NCBI RefSeq assembly: GCF_026163565.1
Contig: NZ_JAPDKN010000012.1
Location: 1-33,458, forward strand
Direction: 5' to 3'
Length of the DNA stretch: 33,458 bases
DNA from: Chryseobacterium sp. YIM B08800
GTDB taxonomy: Bacteria; Bacteroidota; Bacteroidia; Flavobacteriales; Weeksellaceae
This document shows, piece after piece, positions 23,881-31,395 of this stretch (the stretch's first letter is position 1; each line of letters starts with the position of its first letter). Made by a program: the position numbers and the translations under genes. The notes below the pieces were generated by a model, which was not told the origin of the DNA, searched no databases, and was given only the letters and a program-made list of their open reading frames with translations.

Positions 23881-23911
23881 AAATGCCTTCAAAGCAGAGA
23901 AGGCATTTTTT
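23881..23911. terminator. Strong orphan bidirectional terminator
   Basis: AAATGCCTTC (23881-23890) pairs perfectly over 10 bp with GAAGGCATTT (23899-23908), with T-runs on both strands. The nearest gene ending toward it is the AraC gene at 24162, 251 bp away. No coding region ends at it on the plus strand. Confidence 0.7.
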
Positions 23912-24040
23912 AATGGTAATAAGCAGAAAAAAAATAATGTTTTCAGAGACAAAAAAGCATGAAATAATATCAGAAAAGATCGTGTTGGAGATAATTTACA
24001 AAGATGATTGATAAGAATAGGCTTTAATTAAAAATCATTT

Positions 24041-24114
24041 TCTCTCGCAAATCAAGCAAATTTTGCAGATCATTGAACAGAAAAAATTGCATAATCAGCC
24101 AAATCTTCGAGAGA
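24041..24114. repeat. CTCTCGCAGATT palindromic element, copy 2
   Basis: It opens with TCTCTCGCAAATCAAGCAAA and closes with AAATCTTCGAGAGA, a diverged inverted repeat with the same internal order as the copy at 20461. It lies 48 bp downstream of the AraC stop. Confidence 0.65.
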
Positions 24115-24120
24115 AAAAAA

Positions 24121-24157
24121 CAATCCTCTGTGAAAAAATCTGAGGAATCTTTGGGAG
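24121..24157. repeat. CTGTGAAA-type repeat, degenerate copy
   Basis: CAATCCTCTGTGAAAAAATC and the following GAATCTTTGGGAG resemble the 32-bp repeat found at 26416 and 26564. TCCTC/GAGGA arms (24124-24128, 24142-24146) could form a small hairpin just after the AraC stop. Confidence 0.4.
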
Positions 24158-24161
24158 AGAT

Positions 24162-25058
24162 CTAATTAAAAGATTGCCTAAATTCCAACGGCGACATATT
24201 CGTCTTCTTTTTAAATAAAGTAGAAAAAGATTGTGAATGCTCAAATCCCAATTCATACGCAATTTCGCTCACCGAAAGTTCAGTTGTCGAAAGCTTTTCT
24301 TTAGCTTTACTAATCAGTTTTTCATGAATATGCTGCTGTGTGTTTTGTCCGGTATGAACGCGCAAAAGATCGCTTAAATAATTGGGCGAAAGATTCATCG
24401 CTTCTGCAATTTGATGAACTGTTAAAAGTCCTTTTTCAGAAGATTCTTTGTCAAAATAACCATTCAGAAAAGTTTCAAATTTCGTTAAAAGCTGGTGAGT
24501 TCCACTTTTTCGGGTGATGAATTGTCTCTCATAAAAACGCTTCGAATAATTCAGTAATAATTCAATCTGCGACAAAATAATTTCCTGCGTATGATGATCG
24601 ATGTGCAGACATTCCTTATCAATTTTATTCATGATTTCAAGCAAATCATTCTCCTCATCTTCAGACAAATGCAAAGCTTCATTCACGGCATACGAGAAAA
24701 ATCCATAAGAAGAAATCGTCTTTGCCAACGAGTGTTTCAGCAGAAAATCTTCATGGAAAATCAACAAATAACCCGTGTTTTCACAATCCATCGTCTGCAA
24801 ATCTAAATATTGAACCTGATTCGGTGCCGTAAAACTCAAAACACCTTTATCATAATCATAATGTTGCTGTCCGTATTTTATTTTTCCGGTGGCATTTCGT
24901 TTCAGAGCAACACAGTAATATCGACTCACAAAACCCTTCCACACCTCATCTTCAATAAAAACACTTTCCGAAAGATTAATCACACTTACCATCGGATGTT
25001 TCGGTTCAGGAAGCGAAAGCAATCTGTGAAAAGCAGAAATAGATTTTATGGTGTTCAT
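24162..25058 (-). CDS. AraC family transcription regulator
   Basis: The 298-residue regulator has an N-terminal beta-rich sensor region (about residues 20-150, including VLSFTAPNQVQYLD and YLLIFHEDFL). The C-terminal pair of helix-turn-helix motifs covers about 210-298: LTVHQIAEAMNLSPNYLSDLLRVHTG, then LSVSEIAYELGFEHSQSFSTLFKKKTNMSPLEFRQ, the standard AraC signature. It lies downstream of an aldo/keto reductase gene on the same strand, separated by 233 bp filled with two repeat elements. The reductase promoter carries two 9-bp direct repeats 21 bp apart, as expected for an AraC-type site, so the reductase is the likely target. The inducer is unknown; small-molecule or aldehyde sensing is plausible. 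Confidence 0.88.
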   Translation of the reverse strand: MNTIKSISAFHRLLSLPEPKHPMVSVINLSESVFIEDEVWKGFVSRYYCVALKRNATGKIKYGQQHYDYDKGVLSFTAPNQVQYLDLQTMDCENTGYLLIFHEDFLLKHSLAKTISSYGFFSYAVNEALHLSEDEENDLLEIMNKIDKECLHIDHHTQEIILSQIELLLNYSKRFYERQFITRKSGTHQLLTKFETFLNGYFDKESSEKGLLTVHQIAEAMNLSPNYLSDLLRVHTGQNTQQHIHEKLISKAKEKLSTTELSVSEIAYELGFEHSQSFSTLFKKKTNMSPLEFRQSFN

Positions 25059-25075
25059 AACTTTTTATTTTTTTA

Positions 25076-25155
25076 GGGCGCCTTTTTCCGTCTTCCACTC
25101 CCGCTTTTTTGCTCCGCTTCGCTCCACAAAAAGAGCTCCGTTCAAGCCGGGGCGC
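25076..25155. repeat. GC-rich GGGCGCC...GGGGCGC element
   Basis: About 80 bp, much more GC-rich than its surroundings, bounded by GGGCGCC and GGGGCGC. It contains GCTCCGCTTCGCTCC and later GAGCTCCGTTC. I recall near-identical intergenic elements in Chryseobacterium and Flavobacterium genomes. It lies directly upstream of the AraC start. Confidence 0.55.
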
Positions 25156-25180
25156 AATCGTATTGTGTTTTTAAGTAGTC

Positions 25181-25261
25181 TGTCATTCTGACGAAGGAAG
25201 AATCTCACAAATATAATAATGGGGAGATTCTTCACTACATTGCATTTCGTTCAGAATGACA
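25181..25261. repeat. GTCATTCTGA...TCAGAATGAC palindromic element, copy 1
   Basis: The outer arms TGTCATTCTGA (25181-25191) and TCAGAATGACA (25251-25261) are perfect. Inner arms AGAATCTC/GGAGATTCTT also pair. The element begins 31 bp after the aldo/keto reductase stop. Diverged copies lie at 26471 and 26607. Confidence 0.7.
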
Positions 25262-25291
25262 AACTACAAATAAATTAATTTTAGAAAAAGA

Positions 25292-26299
25292 TTAATAATC
25301 CAAAAGTCCCATACTGAATTCATCATAAGGTGCACCCGTATCCGTTCCCAAAGGTACAATACTTTCTAATTTTTGAAGCTCATTTTCAGATAATTCAATC
25401 TTTGAAGATTCAATATTTTGCTCAAGATATTTTCTGCGTTTTGTTCCCGGAATAGGTAGAATTCCTTTGCTTATGATCCACGCCAAAGCCAATTGAGAGG
25501 AAGTAATATTTTTTTCTTTCGCCATATTTTCAATCGCTTCCACCAATTCGATGTTTTTTTGAAAATGTTCCCCTTGAAAACGAGGAATTTTCCTTCTGAA
25601 ATCATTTTCGGGCAAATCATTAATCGTTTTGATGTTTCCGGATAAAAATCCTCTTCCCAAAGGAGAATACGCTACAAAACCAATTCCCAATTCGTTCAAA
25701 GTTTGGATGACTCCTTTTTCTTCAACGGTTCTTTCAAAAAGAGAAAACTCACTTTGCACTGCCGAAATCGGATGAATTGCATGAGCTCTTTTTACTGTTT
25801 CAGAAGATACTTCCGACAAACCGATATATCCGATTTTACCTTCCTTCACCAAATCACTCATTGCTCCGACAGTCTCTTCAATTGGGGTATTTTTATCAAG
25901 ACGATGCATGTAATACAAATCGATATAATCGGTTTTTAGATTTTTCAACGAACGCTCAACCGACTTTTTTACATAATCTTTCGTCCCATTGATTTTCCAT
26001 GTTACCTGTTCGTTATCATCAATTTCCCATCCGAATTTTGTTGCGATGATATACTCATTGCGGTTTCCTTCAATAGCTTTTGCAATTAATTGTTCGTTTT
26101 TAAAAGGACCATATAAATCGGCAGTGTCCAGAAAATTCCCACCCAATTCCAATGAGCGATGAATGGTTGCGATGGCTTCTTTTTCATCGGTTTTTCCATA
26201 CATATCTGCATCGCCAAAACCCGTCATTCCCATACATCCCAAACCAATATTCGGAACAATTAATCCCTGACTTCCTAATTTTACCTGATTCAATTTCAT
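25292..26299 (-). CDS. Aldo/keto reductase
   Basis: The 335-residue NADPH-dependent (beta/alpha)8 oxidoreductase has all four catalytic residues: Asp58 and Tyr63 in LDTADLYGP, the Lys in IIATKFG, and the His in YYMHRLD. The cofactor-binding C-terminal part reads IPGTKRRKYLEQNIESSKIELSENEL (about residues 283-308). The family reduces aldehydes and ketones; sequence style resembles the YakC/AKR13-like group. A 10-bp palindrome within two 21-bp-spaced direct repeats lies 50-79 bp upstream. The AraC regulator downstream is the likely controller. Substrate not predictable. Confidence 0.9.
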   Translation of the reverse strand: MKLNQVKLGSQGLIVPNIGLGCMGMTGFGDADMYGKTDEKEAIATIHRSLELGGNFLDTADLYGPFKNEQLIAKAIEGNRNEYIIATKFGWEIDDNEQVTWKINGTKDYVKKSVERSLKNLKTDYIDLYYMHRLDKNTPIEETVGAMSDLVKEGKIGYIGLSEVSSETVKRAHAIHPISAVQSEFSLFERTVEEKGVIQTLNELGIGFVAYSPLGRGFLSGNIKTINDLPENDFRRKIPRFQGEHFQKNIELVEAIENMAKEKNITSSQLALAWIISKGILPIPGTKRRKYLEQNIESSKIELSENELQKLESIVPLGTDTGAPYDEFSMGLLDY

Positions 26300-26348
26300 A
26301 TTGTTGATTTTTATTGATACAAAATTCAGCAGAAATTAGAAACGGGAT

Positions 26349-26378
26349 GTATGCAAAACCATGGTTGTCGTATGCAAA
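26349..26378. promoter_or_regulatory. Candidate AraC site: two GTATGCAAA direct repeats 21 bp apart
   Basis: GTATGCAAA occurs at 26349-26357 and again at 26370-26378, exactly two helical turns apart. The palindrome AACCATGGTT (26357-26366) lies between. The minus-strand reductase gene starts 50 bp away. GAATTTTG (26320-26327, minus strand, 7 of 8 to TAnnTTTG) could be its -7 box, placing the near repeat at the -33 region. Confidence 0.6.
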
Positions 26379-26415
26379 TTACAGATTGTGACTTTTATTT
26401 TAAAAAGATATAACA

Positions 26416-26447
26416 CAATCATCTGTGAAAATCTGTGAAATCAGTGG
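26416..26447. repeat. 32-bp CTGTGAAA repeat, copy 1
   Basis: The unit is CAATCATCTGTGAAAATC followed by TGTGAAATCAGTGG. A copy of the same length with three differences lies at 26564-26595. Confidence 0.6.
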
Positions 26448-26470
26448 GAGAAAAGTCGTAGCAGCTTTTG

Positions 26471-26552
26471 CCATTTCGAGGAACGAGAAATCTATAATTT
26501 AAAATGAAAAAATAGATTCTTCATTGCGCATTTGCGCCATTCAGAATGACAA
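26471..26552. repeat. GTCATTCTGA-type palindromic element, copy 2 (decayed)
   Basis: The right arm TTCAGAATGACA is intact; the left arm GCCATTTCGAGGAACGAG is diverged. Inner arms AAATCTA/TAGATTCTTC still pair. Confidence 0.5.
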
Positions 26553-26563
26553 AGGAATTAAGC

Positions 26564-26595
26564 AATCATTTGTGAAAATTTGTGAAATCTGTGGT
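26564..26595. repeat. 32-bp CTGTGAAA repeat, copy 2
   Basis: It differs from the copy at 26416 at three positions (C to T twice, A to T once) and lies between two GTCATTCTGA-type elements. Confidence 0.6.
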
Positions 26596-26606
26596 AAATA
26601 AAAAAT

Positions 26607-26652
26607 GTCATTCTAAAAAATAATCTAGGTTTAGACTTTTCCAGAATGACAA
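26607..26652. repeat. GTCATTCTGA-type palindromic element, copy 3 (short)
   Basis: TGTCATTCT (26607-26615) and AGAATGACA (26644-26652) are perfect 9-bp arms around a short, diverged centre. Confidence 0.6.
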
Positions 26653-26714
26653 ATTTATATAACTAATTGTGAAAATTAGTGCAATTTATCAGTGCAATTT
26701 GCGTTTAAGCAAAA

Positions 26715-29012
26715 CTATTTTCGAGGTTTAGAAGACATATAAAAACTCAATTTTCCTCCATTCATAATATCAGAATGTTTCAAAGTAAAGTTTTTAATTT
26801 CCTTTCCATTCAATAGAATTTTTTGAACATAAATATTTTTCGGACTTTGATCGATCGCCTCAATTTCAAAAGTTTTTCCGTTTTCCAAATTCAAAACAGC
26901 ATGATCAATCGCCGGACTTCCAATGGCATAATCTTCCGAACCTGGAGCAACAGGATAAAAACCAAGCGAACTCAAAATATACCAAGCGCTCATTTGTCCT
27001 GCATCGTCATTTCCGCCCAATCCATCGGGAGTTGCTTTATATTGCATCTCTAAAATTCGTCTGATTTGCGCCTGAGTTTTCCAAGGTTGTCCCGCCCAAT
27101 TATAAAAATAAGCAACATGATGCGCAGGCTCATTTCCATGTACATAACCTCCGATGATTCCTTCTCTTGTAATGTCTTCTGTGTCTGCAAAAAACTCGTC
27201 TGGTAAATGCATGGTGAACAATTCATCCAGTTTTGAAGCAAATTTTTTCTTTCCACCCATCAATTTAATTAATTCGTCCGGATTTTGTGGAACAAAGAAA
27301 CTGTAGTTCCACGAATTCCCTTCGATGAAACCTTGCCCGTGAGTACTCAAAGCGTTAAAATCTTTCTTAAAACTTCCATCCGCCAAACGAGGACGCATAA
27401 ATCCAACCGTTTTATCAAAATTATTTTTCCAGTTTTCAGAACGCTTGATAAATTGATTGTAAATTTCCGTTTCACCCAAATGTTTTGCCAACTGAGCAAT
27501 TGCCCAATCATCGTAAGCATATTCTAAGGTGTTGGAAACTGAAGTTCCATTCTTTTCGGCAGGAATATATCCCAAATCAATATATTGTCCGATTCCTTCG
27601 TAATCTCTTTTGTTGGCGGTTTCTACACAGGCTTTCAATGCTTCTTTTGCATCACCATGATAATTTCCTTTAATAATCGCATCTGCAACCACACTCACGC
27701 TGTGATAACCGCTCATACACCAATTGTCATTCGCATAATGCGACCAAATCGGCAACATTTTCATCGAAAATTGATCGTAATGAGCCATCATCGATTTCAC
27801 CATGTCACCGTTTCTTTTTGGCTGAATAATATTGAAGAAAGGATGAAGTGCACGATAGGTATCCCAAATAGAGAAGGTTGTGTAGTTGGTAAAACCTTCC
27901 GCTTTGTGAATGTTTTGATCTAAACCTTTATACTCTCCATTCACATCCATATAAGTTGTTGGATTGATAAAAGTGTGATACATCGCCGTATAAAAATTCG
28001 TTTTCTCCGCTTCAGAACCTTTAATGACGATTTTATTGAGTTCTTTATTCCAATTTTCCTGAGTCTGTGCTTTTACTTGATCAAAAGATAAGTTTCCTGT
28101 TTCTTTTTCTAAGTTTTCTAAAGCATTCGCTTGACTTACCGGTGAAATTGCAAGCTTAACTTCAATCACTTCATTTTCATTCGTGTCGAAATCAAAATAC
28201 ATTTTCAGATTTTTTCCTGCGATTTCCGGAAAGTTTTTTGTTTGATCAAATTTTCTCCAAAATCCACCATAAACCTGCTTTCCATCATAATTTTTCTGAC
28301 CGTAAGATTTAAATGACTTTGAAAATTTCATTGCAAAATAAACCGTTCTTGTTCTTGCCCAACCGTTGGTTTGTCGATAACCGGTAATCGTATTTCCGTT
28401 TTCAACACGAACATAAGTCCAGACATTTTTACCATCGTAATTATAAATTCCAGCCATTAAATCTAAAATAATGTGTGCCTGATCAGATTTTGGGAAAGTA
28501 TAACGATGAACACCGACTCTTGTTGTAGAAGTTAATTCGGCTAAAATATTATGATCGTCTAACTTTACTTTATAATATCCTGCTTCTGCGGTTTCATTTG
28601 CATGTGAAAATCTGCTTCTATAGCCACTTTCTGGATGAGTTGCTGTTCCTGGATTTAGCTGTAATTTTCCAACAGTCGGCATCACTAAAAAATCTCCTAA
28701 ATCAGAATGTCCGGTTCCGCTAAAATGGGTTGAACTAAAACCTACAATTGTTTTGTCTTCATATCTGTAACCCGCACAATATTTGTAAACATCACCATTG
28801 TATTTTCCATTCATTTCGTAGGAAATTGTATCGGTTTCCGGGCTTAATTGAACAGCTCCAAAAGGCGCAGTTGCTCCCGGATAAGTGTGTCCCATTTTCT
28901 CAGTTCCAATCAACGGATTAACATATTGAACGAGTTTCTCGAATTTTTGAGCGTTAAGATTTAGACCAAAAAATAAAAGAAGTATAAAAGTAATAGTTGC
29001 CGGATTTTTCAT
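26715..29012 (-). CDS. Glycoside hydrolase family 92 alpha-mannosidase, secreted
   Basis: The 765-residue enzyme has a signal peptide (residues 1-21, ending NLNAQ). The GH92 N-terminal beta-domain follows, starting at YVNPLIGTEKMGHTYPGATAPFGAVQLSPET (about 29-59). The alpha/alpha barrel carries HGNEPAHHVAYFYNWAGQPWKTQ (Ca-binding and active-site region, about 640) and GGNDDAGQMSAWYILSSLGFYPVAPGS (about 680-705), whose Asp pair provides the general base. GH92 enzymes are Ca-dependent exo-mannosidases that trim host or yeast mannans and N-glycans with inversion. No SusC/SusD pair is nearby, so it is not in a typical polysaccharide locus. Linkage specificity cannot be told. It is transcribed alone. 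Confidence 0.93.
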   Translation of the reverse strand: MKNPATITFILLLFFGLNLNAQKFEKLVQYVNPLIGTEKMGHTYPGATAPFGAVQLSPETDTISYEMNGKYNGDVYKYCAGYRYEDKTIVGFSSTHFSGTGHSDLGDFLVMPTVGKLQLNPGTATHPESGYRSRFSHANETAEAGYYKVKLDDHNILAELTSTTRVGVHRYTFPKSDQAHIILDLMAGIYNYDGKNVWTYVRVENGNTITGYRQTNGWARTRTVYFAMKFSKSFKSYGQKNYDGKQVYGGFWRKFDQTKNFPEIAGKNLKMYFDFDTNENEVIEVKLAISPVSQANALENLEKETGNLSFDQVKAQTQENWNKELNKIVIKGSEAEKTNFYTAMYHTFINPTTYMDVNGEYKGLDQNIHKAEGFTNYTTFSIWDTYRALHPFFNIIQPKRNGDMVKSMMAHYDQFSMKMLPIWSHYANDNWCMSGYHSVSVVADAIIKGNYHGDAKEALKACVETANKRDYEGIGQYIDLGYIPAEKNGTSVSNTLEYAYDDWAIAQLAKHLGETEIYNQFIKRSENWKNNFDKTVGFMRPRLADGSFKKDFNALSTHGQGFIEGNSWNYSFFVPQNPDELIKLMGGKKKFASKLDELFTMHLPDEFFADTEDITREGIIGGYVHGNEPAHHVAYFYNWAGQPWKTQAQIRRILEMQYKATPDGLGGNDDAGQMSAWYILSSLGFYPVAPGSEDYAIGSPAIDHAVLNLENGKTFEIEAIDQSPKNIYVQKILLNGKEIKNFTLKHSDIMNGGKLSFYMSSKPRK

Positions 29013-29189
29013 GAAAATTATTTTGGATCGTAAATTTAATTAAAATGAATGATAAAGGTTTATCAATAGAATATTAATGATGCAATATTAAACTCTTAAG
29101 CTTATTTATGAAGTTAAGAGGCATCAAGAAAAATAATTTTTTTACGGAAATTTCTAAAGTTTGTTTTATCTCCTTTATGTTTCAATTTT

Positions 29190-29253
29190 CTCTCGCAGAT
29201 TAAAGAGATTTGGCAGATTTTTTCATCTGCTTTATCAAAATAATCTGCGAGCG
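29190..29253. repeat. CTCTCGCAGATT palindromic element, copy 3
   Basis: CTCTCGCAGATT (29190-29201) and AATCTGCGAGCG (29242-29253) are inverted repeats, nearly perfect. An inner GGCAGATTTTTTCATCTGC hairpin lies between. It sits 28 bp downstream of the response-regulator stop. Confidence 0.7.
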
Positions 29254-29280
29254 GTTAAGTTTTTTAGTGAAATTAATCCT

Positions 29281-29967
29281 TTAAACTTTCTCCGAAAAAC
29301 GAAAACCAATTCCGTGAATATTTTCTATCGAAACGGTATCCTCTTCGGCAAAAACTTTCCTCAGTCTTGAAATAAAAACATCCAGACTTCTCCCCATAAA
29401 ATAATCATCATCGCCCCAAATTGCCTTTAAAATATCCTGTCTTTTGAGAACGGTATTTTTATGACGAATAAAATACAAAAGGAGATCAGATTCTCTTTGG
29501 GTAAGGGTAATTGTATTTTGATTATCGTTTAAAGTATAGTTTTTAGGGTCGAAATTGTACTTTCCAATTTTATATTTTTGTGGAAAAGTTTCCGTTTTTT
29601 TAGAACGTTTCAGGAAAATTTCAATTTTTAAAATTAATTCTTCGATGCTGAAAGGTTTCACCAAATAATCGTCTGCTCCGATTTTCAACCCTTTAATTCG
29701 GTCTTCTTTCAAAGCTTTAGCAGAAGTAAAAATGATTGGAATTTCGGCGTTTTTATCTCTTATTTTTTGTGCTAAATCGAAACCGTTCATTTCGGGCATC
29801 ATGATATCGAGTAAACAAATATCGAAATCTTTGGTGTTGAACGCTTCAAACGCTGATCTTCCGTCTGAGCAATGTTCTATTTCATGATAATTTTCCAAAC
29901 TGTCCTGAATCAGAAAAGCTATGGTTTCATCATCTTCTGCGTATAGAATTTTAGATTTATCCATCAT
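29281..29967 (-). CDS. OmpR/PhoB-family response regulator
   Basis: The 228-residue regulator has a receiver domain (residues about 5-120): acidic pocket ILYAEDDE (Asp12 and Asp13), phospho-acceptor Asp54 in CLLDIMMPEMNG, switch Ser/Thr in IIFTSAKA, and Lys in YLVKPFSIEEL. The C-terminal winged helix (about 133-226) includes LTQRESDLLLYFIRHKNTVLKRQDILKAIWGDD and RSLDVFISRLRKVF. It lies 14 bp after the histidine-kinase gene in the same operon. Three TTAACA boxes in helical phase lie upstream of the operon and fit the direct-repeat sites used by this family. Target genes probably include the divergent DUF1573 gene; inferred. Confidence 0.92.
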   Translation of the reverse strand: MMDKSKILYAEDDETIAFLIQDSLENYHEIEHCSDGRSAFEAFNTKDFDICLLDIMMPEMNGFDLAQKIRDKNAEIPIIFTSAKALKEDRIKGLKIGADDYLVKPFSIEELILKIEIFLKRSKKTETFPQKYKIGKYNFDPKNYTLNDNQNTITLTQRESDLLLYFIRHKNTVLKRQDILKAIWGDDDYFMGRSLDVFISRLRKVFAEEDTVSIENIHGIGFRFSEKV

Positions 29968-29981
29968 TTACACAAATTAAA

Positions 29982-31229
29982 TTAAAACGGAAAAAACAGA
30001 GTAATGGTGATGCCTTTATCTGTATTATTTTCAACAGATATTTTCCAGTTATGCTGCTGAACGATTTTTTTTACATAAAATAATCCCAATCCAAATCCGT
30101 TAATTTCATCACTATTATTGACAGGGACTCTGTAAAATTTATCAAAAATATGATTGATGTTTTTCGCAGGAATGCCCATTCCGTTATCTTTAAACTTTAA
30201 ATATAAGCCTTTTGAATCTTTCACCGAAGAAATCATAATTTCAGGCTTTGTATCGCAGTACTTGATGGAGTTGTCTAAGAGGTTATAAACGATATTGGTA
30301 AAGTGAAATTCATCTGCTAAAATAGAAATATCATTTTCAATATTTATCTGGATTGAAATGTTTTCATTTTTATGTTGAATGGTTTCTGCAATCTCTTCAA
30401 TAAATGGTTTTAAAATGATTTTCTGAGGTTTTAAAGATAATCCTGAAGCATCATTTTTTGCAATATTCAGTATTTTTTCAATATGATTATTCAGTTTGAA
30501 ACTTTGATTGATAATAATCGATGTATATGTCTTTAACTTAGGATTTTCTTGTACAACTTCTTGCTTGTTAAGTGATTCTGAAGCTAAAAGAATTGACGAT
30601 AGAGGAGTTTTAAACTCATGGGTCATGTTGTTGATAAAATCACGTTGCAGTTCCGAAAATTTCTTCTGCTGAATAATTGTGTAAATGGAATAAACGTAAA
30701 CGAGAAGAATGATAATCAGCGCAAAAGTCAGAAGATACCAAAAACGTAAAGAGCTAATCAGGTAAGTTGTTTTATCGGGGAAACGGATTGAAAAATAATA
30801 CGTAAGATTTTTATGTTTCGGAAACTGAATTACCTTTTCACTGGGCTCTTCCTGATGACTGGTCATGTATTTTCCGTACATCATCTGGTCGCTGTGGCAA
30901 TTGTATAAAGCGTAAACATAATCTGTATTGATTTGAAATCTCGTAAATTCTGTTTTCAGATAATGCTCAAGAACGGCGGGATGAAATTCGTTATTGATAT
31001 TAACAACATAATAATCATTCGCAATAATCTGTACCGGATTTTCTGTGAAAGATGCTTTTCCTTCAGTCATTTTGTCGACAACCTCCATCAAAGCGATGTT
31101 TACTTTCTGATTAAATTTTCTGTCCTCAAGATTATAGGCTTGTTTGGTCCACATAAGTTGAGCTATCAAAATACCGATGATAGCAACCAATCCAAGGCTT
31201 ATAATGATATTGAGTTTTTTAATTTCCAT
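29982..31229 (-). CDS. Membrane sensor histidine kinase
   Basis: The start is taken as ATG 31229 (415 residues); a TTG at 31241 would add four residues and is less likely. Two transmembrane helices (about residues 6-24 and 165-188) enclose a periplasmic sensor of about 140 residues with no motif I recognise. The H-box is FINNMTHEFKTPLSS, with no HAMP domain evident before it. The ATPase domain shows N-box NIVYNLLDNSIKYC, G1 FKDNGMGIP, F-box IFDKFYRVP and G2 GFGLGLFYVKKI. It pairs with the regulator gene 14 bp downstream. On the minus strand TTG (31279-31281), 22 bases and TATTTTTG (31249-31256) form a standard promoter, and its -33 overlaps a TTAACA box. Confidence 0.92.
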   Translation of the reverse strand: MEIKKLNIIISLGLVAIIGILIAQLMWTKQAYNLEDRKFNQKVNIALMEVVDKMTEGKASFTENPVQIIANDYYVVNINNEFHPAVLEHYLKTEFTRFQINTDYVYALYNCHSDQMMYGKYMTSHQEEPSEKVIQFPKHKNLTYYFSIRFPDKTTYLISSLRFWYLLTFALIIILLVYVYSIYTIIQQKKFSELQRDFINNMTHEFKTPLSSILLASESLNKQEVVQENPKLKTYTSIIINQSFKLNNHIEKILNIAKNDASGLSLKPQKIILKPFIEEIAETIQHKNENISIQINIENDISILADEFHFTNIVYNLLDNSIKYCDTKPEIMISSVKDSKGLYLKFKDNGMGIPAKNINHIFDKFYRVPVNNSDEINGFGLGLFYVKKIVQQHNWKISVENNTDKGITITLFFPF

Positions 31230-31248
31230 TTTCAGAAGCAATATTATC

Positions 31249-31281
31249 CAAAAATATCTATAATTTTTTTACCATTAACAA
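31249..31281 (-). promoter_or_regulatory. Promoter of the histidine kinase-response regulator operon
   Basis: Reading the minus strand, TTG (31279-31281), a 22-base spacer and TATTTTTG (31249-31256) match the Flavobacterium pattern; the start codon at 31229 follows 19 bases later. The -33 element lies within the first TTAACA box region. Confidence 0.6.
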
Positions 31282-31312
31282 CTCGTTAACAAATGTTTGA
31301 TAATGGTTAACA
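31275..31312 (+). promoter_or_regulatory. Three helically phased TTAACA boxes
   Basis: TTAACA occurs at 31275-31280, 31286-31291 and 31307-31312, with start-to-start spacing of 11 and 21 bp. Direct repeats at about 11 bp are the classic site form for PhoP/OmpR-type regulators. The boxes lie between the divergent kinase and DUF1573 promoters. Confidence 0.6.
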
Positions 31313-31333
31313 ACTTTCACGTTTAGTCTGTGT

Positions 31334-31341
31334 TACATTTG
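31334..31341 (+). promoter_or_regulatory. -7 box for the DUF1573 gene
   Basis: TACATTTG is an exact TAnnTTTG match, 54 bases before the ATG at 31396. No good -33 TTG is present at standard spacing. The third TTAACA box (31307-31312) ends 21 bases upstream, where an activator would stand. Confidence 0.55.
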
Positions 31342-31395
31342 TTACAACAAAAAAATAATTGTTATTTGATTTCATAACTACAAAATTTTATACAC

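Larger units (their letters stand above)
23720..24161. other. 441-bp gene-free region between the two-gene unit and the AraC gene
   Basis: From left to right it holds the upstream region of the 198-residue gene with the GTGA-N6-TCAC site (23822), an orphan terminator (23881), an AT-rich stretch without clear signals (about 23912-24040), a CTCTCGCA palindromic element (24041) and a degenerate CTGTGAAA repeat (24121) next to the AraC gene's 3' end. Confidence 0.55.
26300..26714. other. 415-bp intergenic region packed with repeats
   Basis: It holds the aldo/keto reductase promoter region with direct repeats (26349-26378). A cluster follows: the 32-bp CTGTGAAA repeat (26416), a GTCATTCTGA-type palindrome (26471), another 32-bp repeat (26564), another palindrome (26607), and a loosely related AT-rich stretch with two GTGCAATTT words just before the GH92 stop. 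No gene is visible. Confidence 0.6.

Noticed and set aside
27585..27923. Plus-strand open frame of about 112 codons opposite the GH92 gene
   Set aside because: Antisense to conserved GH92 sequence; composition unlike real proteins here.
20461..29253. CTCTCGCA and GTCATTCTGA elements as insertion-sequence ends
   Set aside because: No transposase gene lies between any pair and no target-site duplication was clear; they read as small palindromic repeats.
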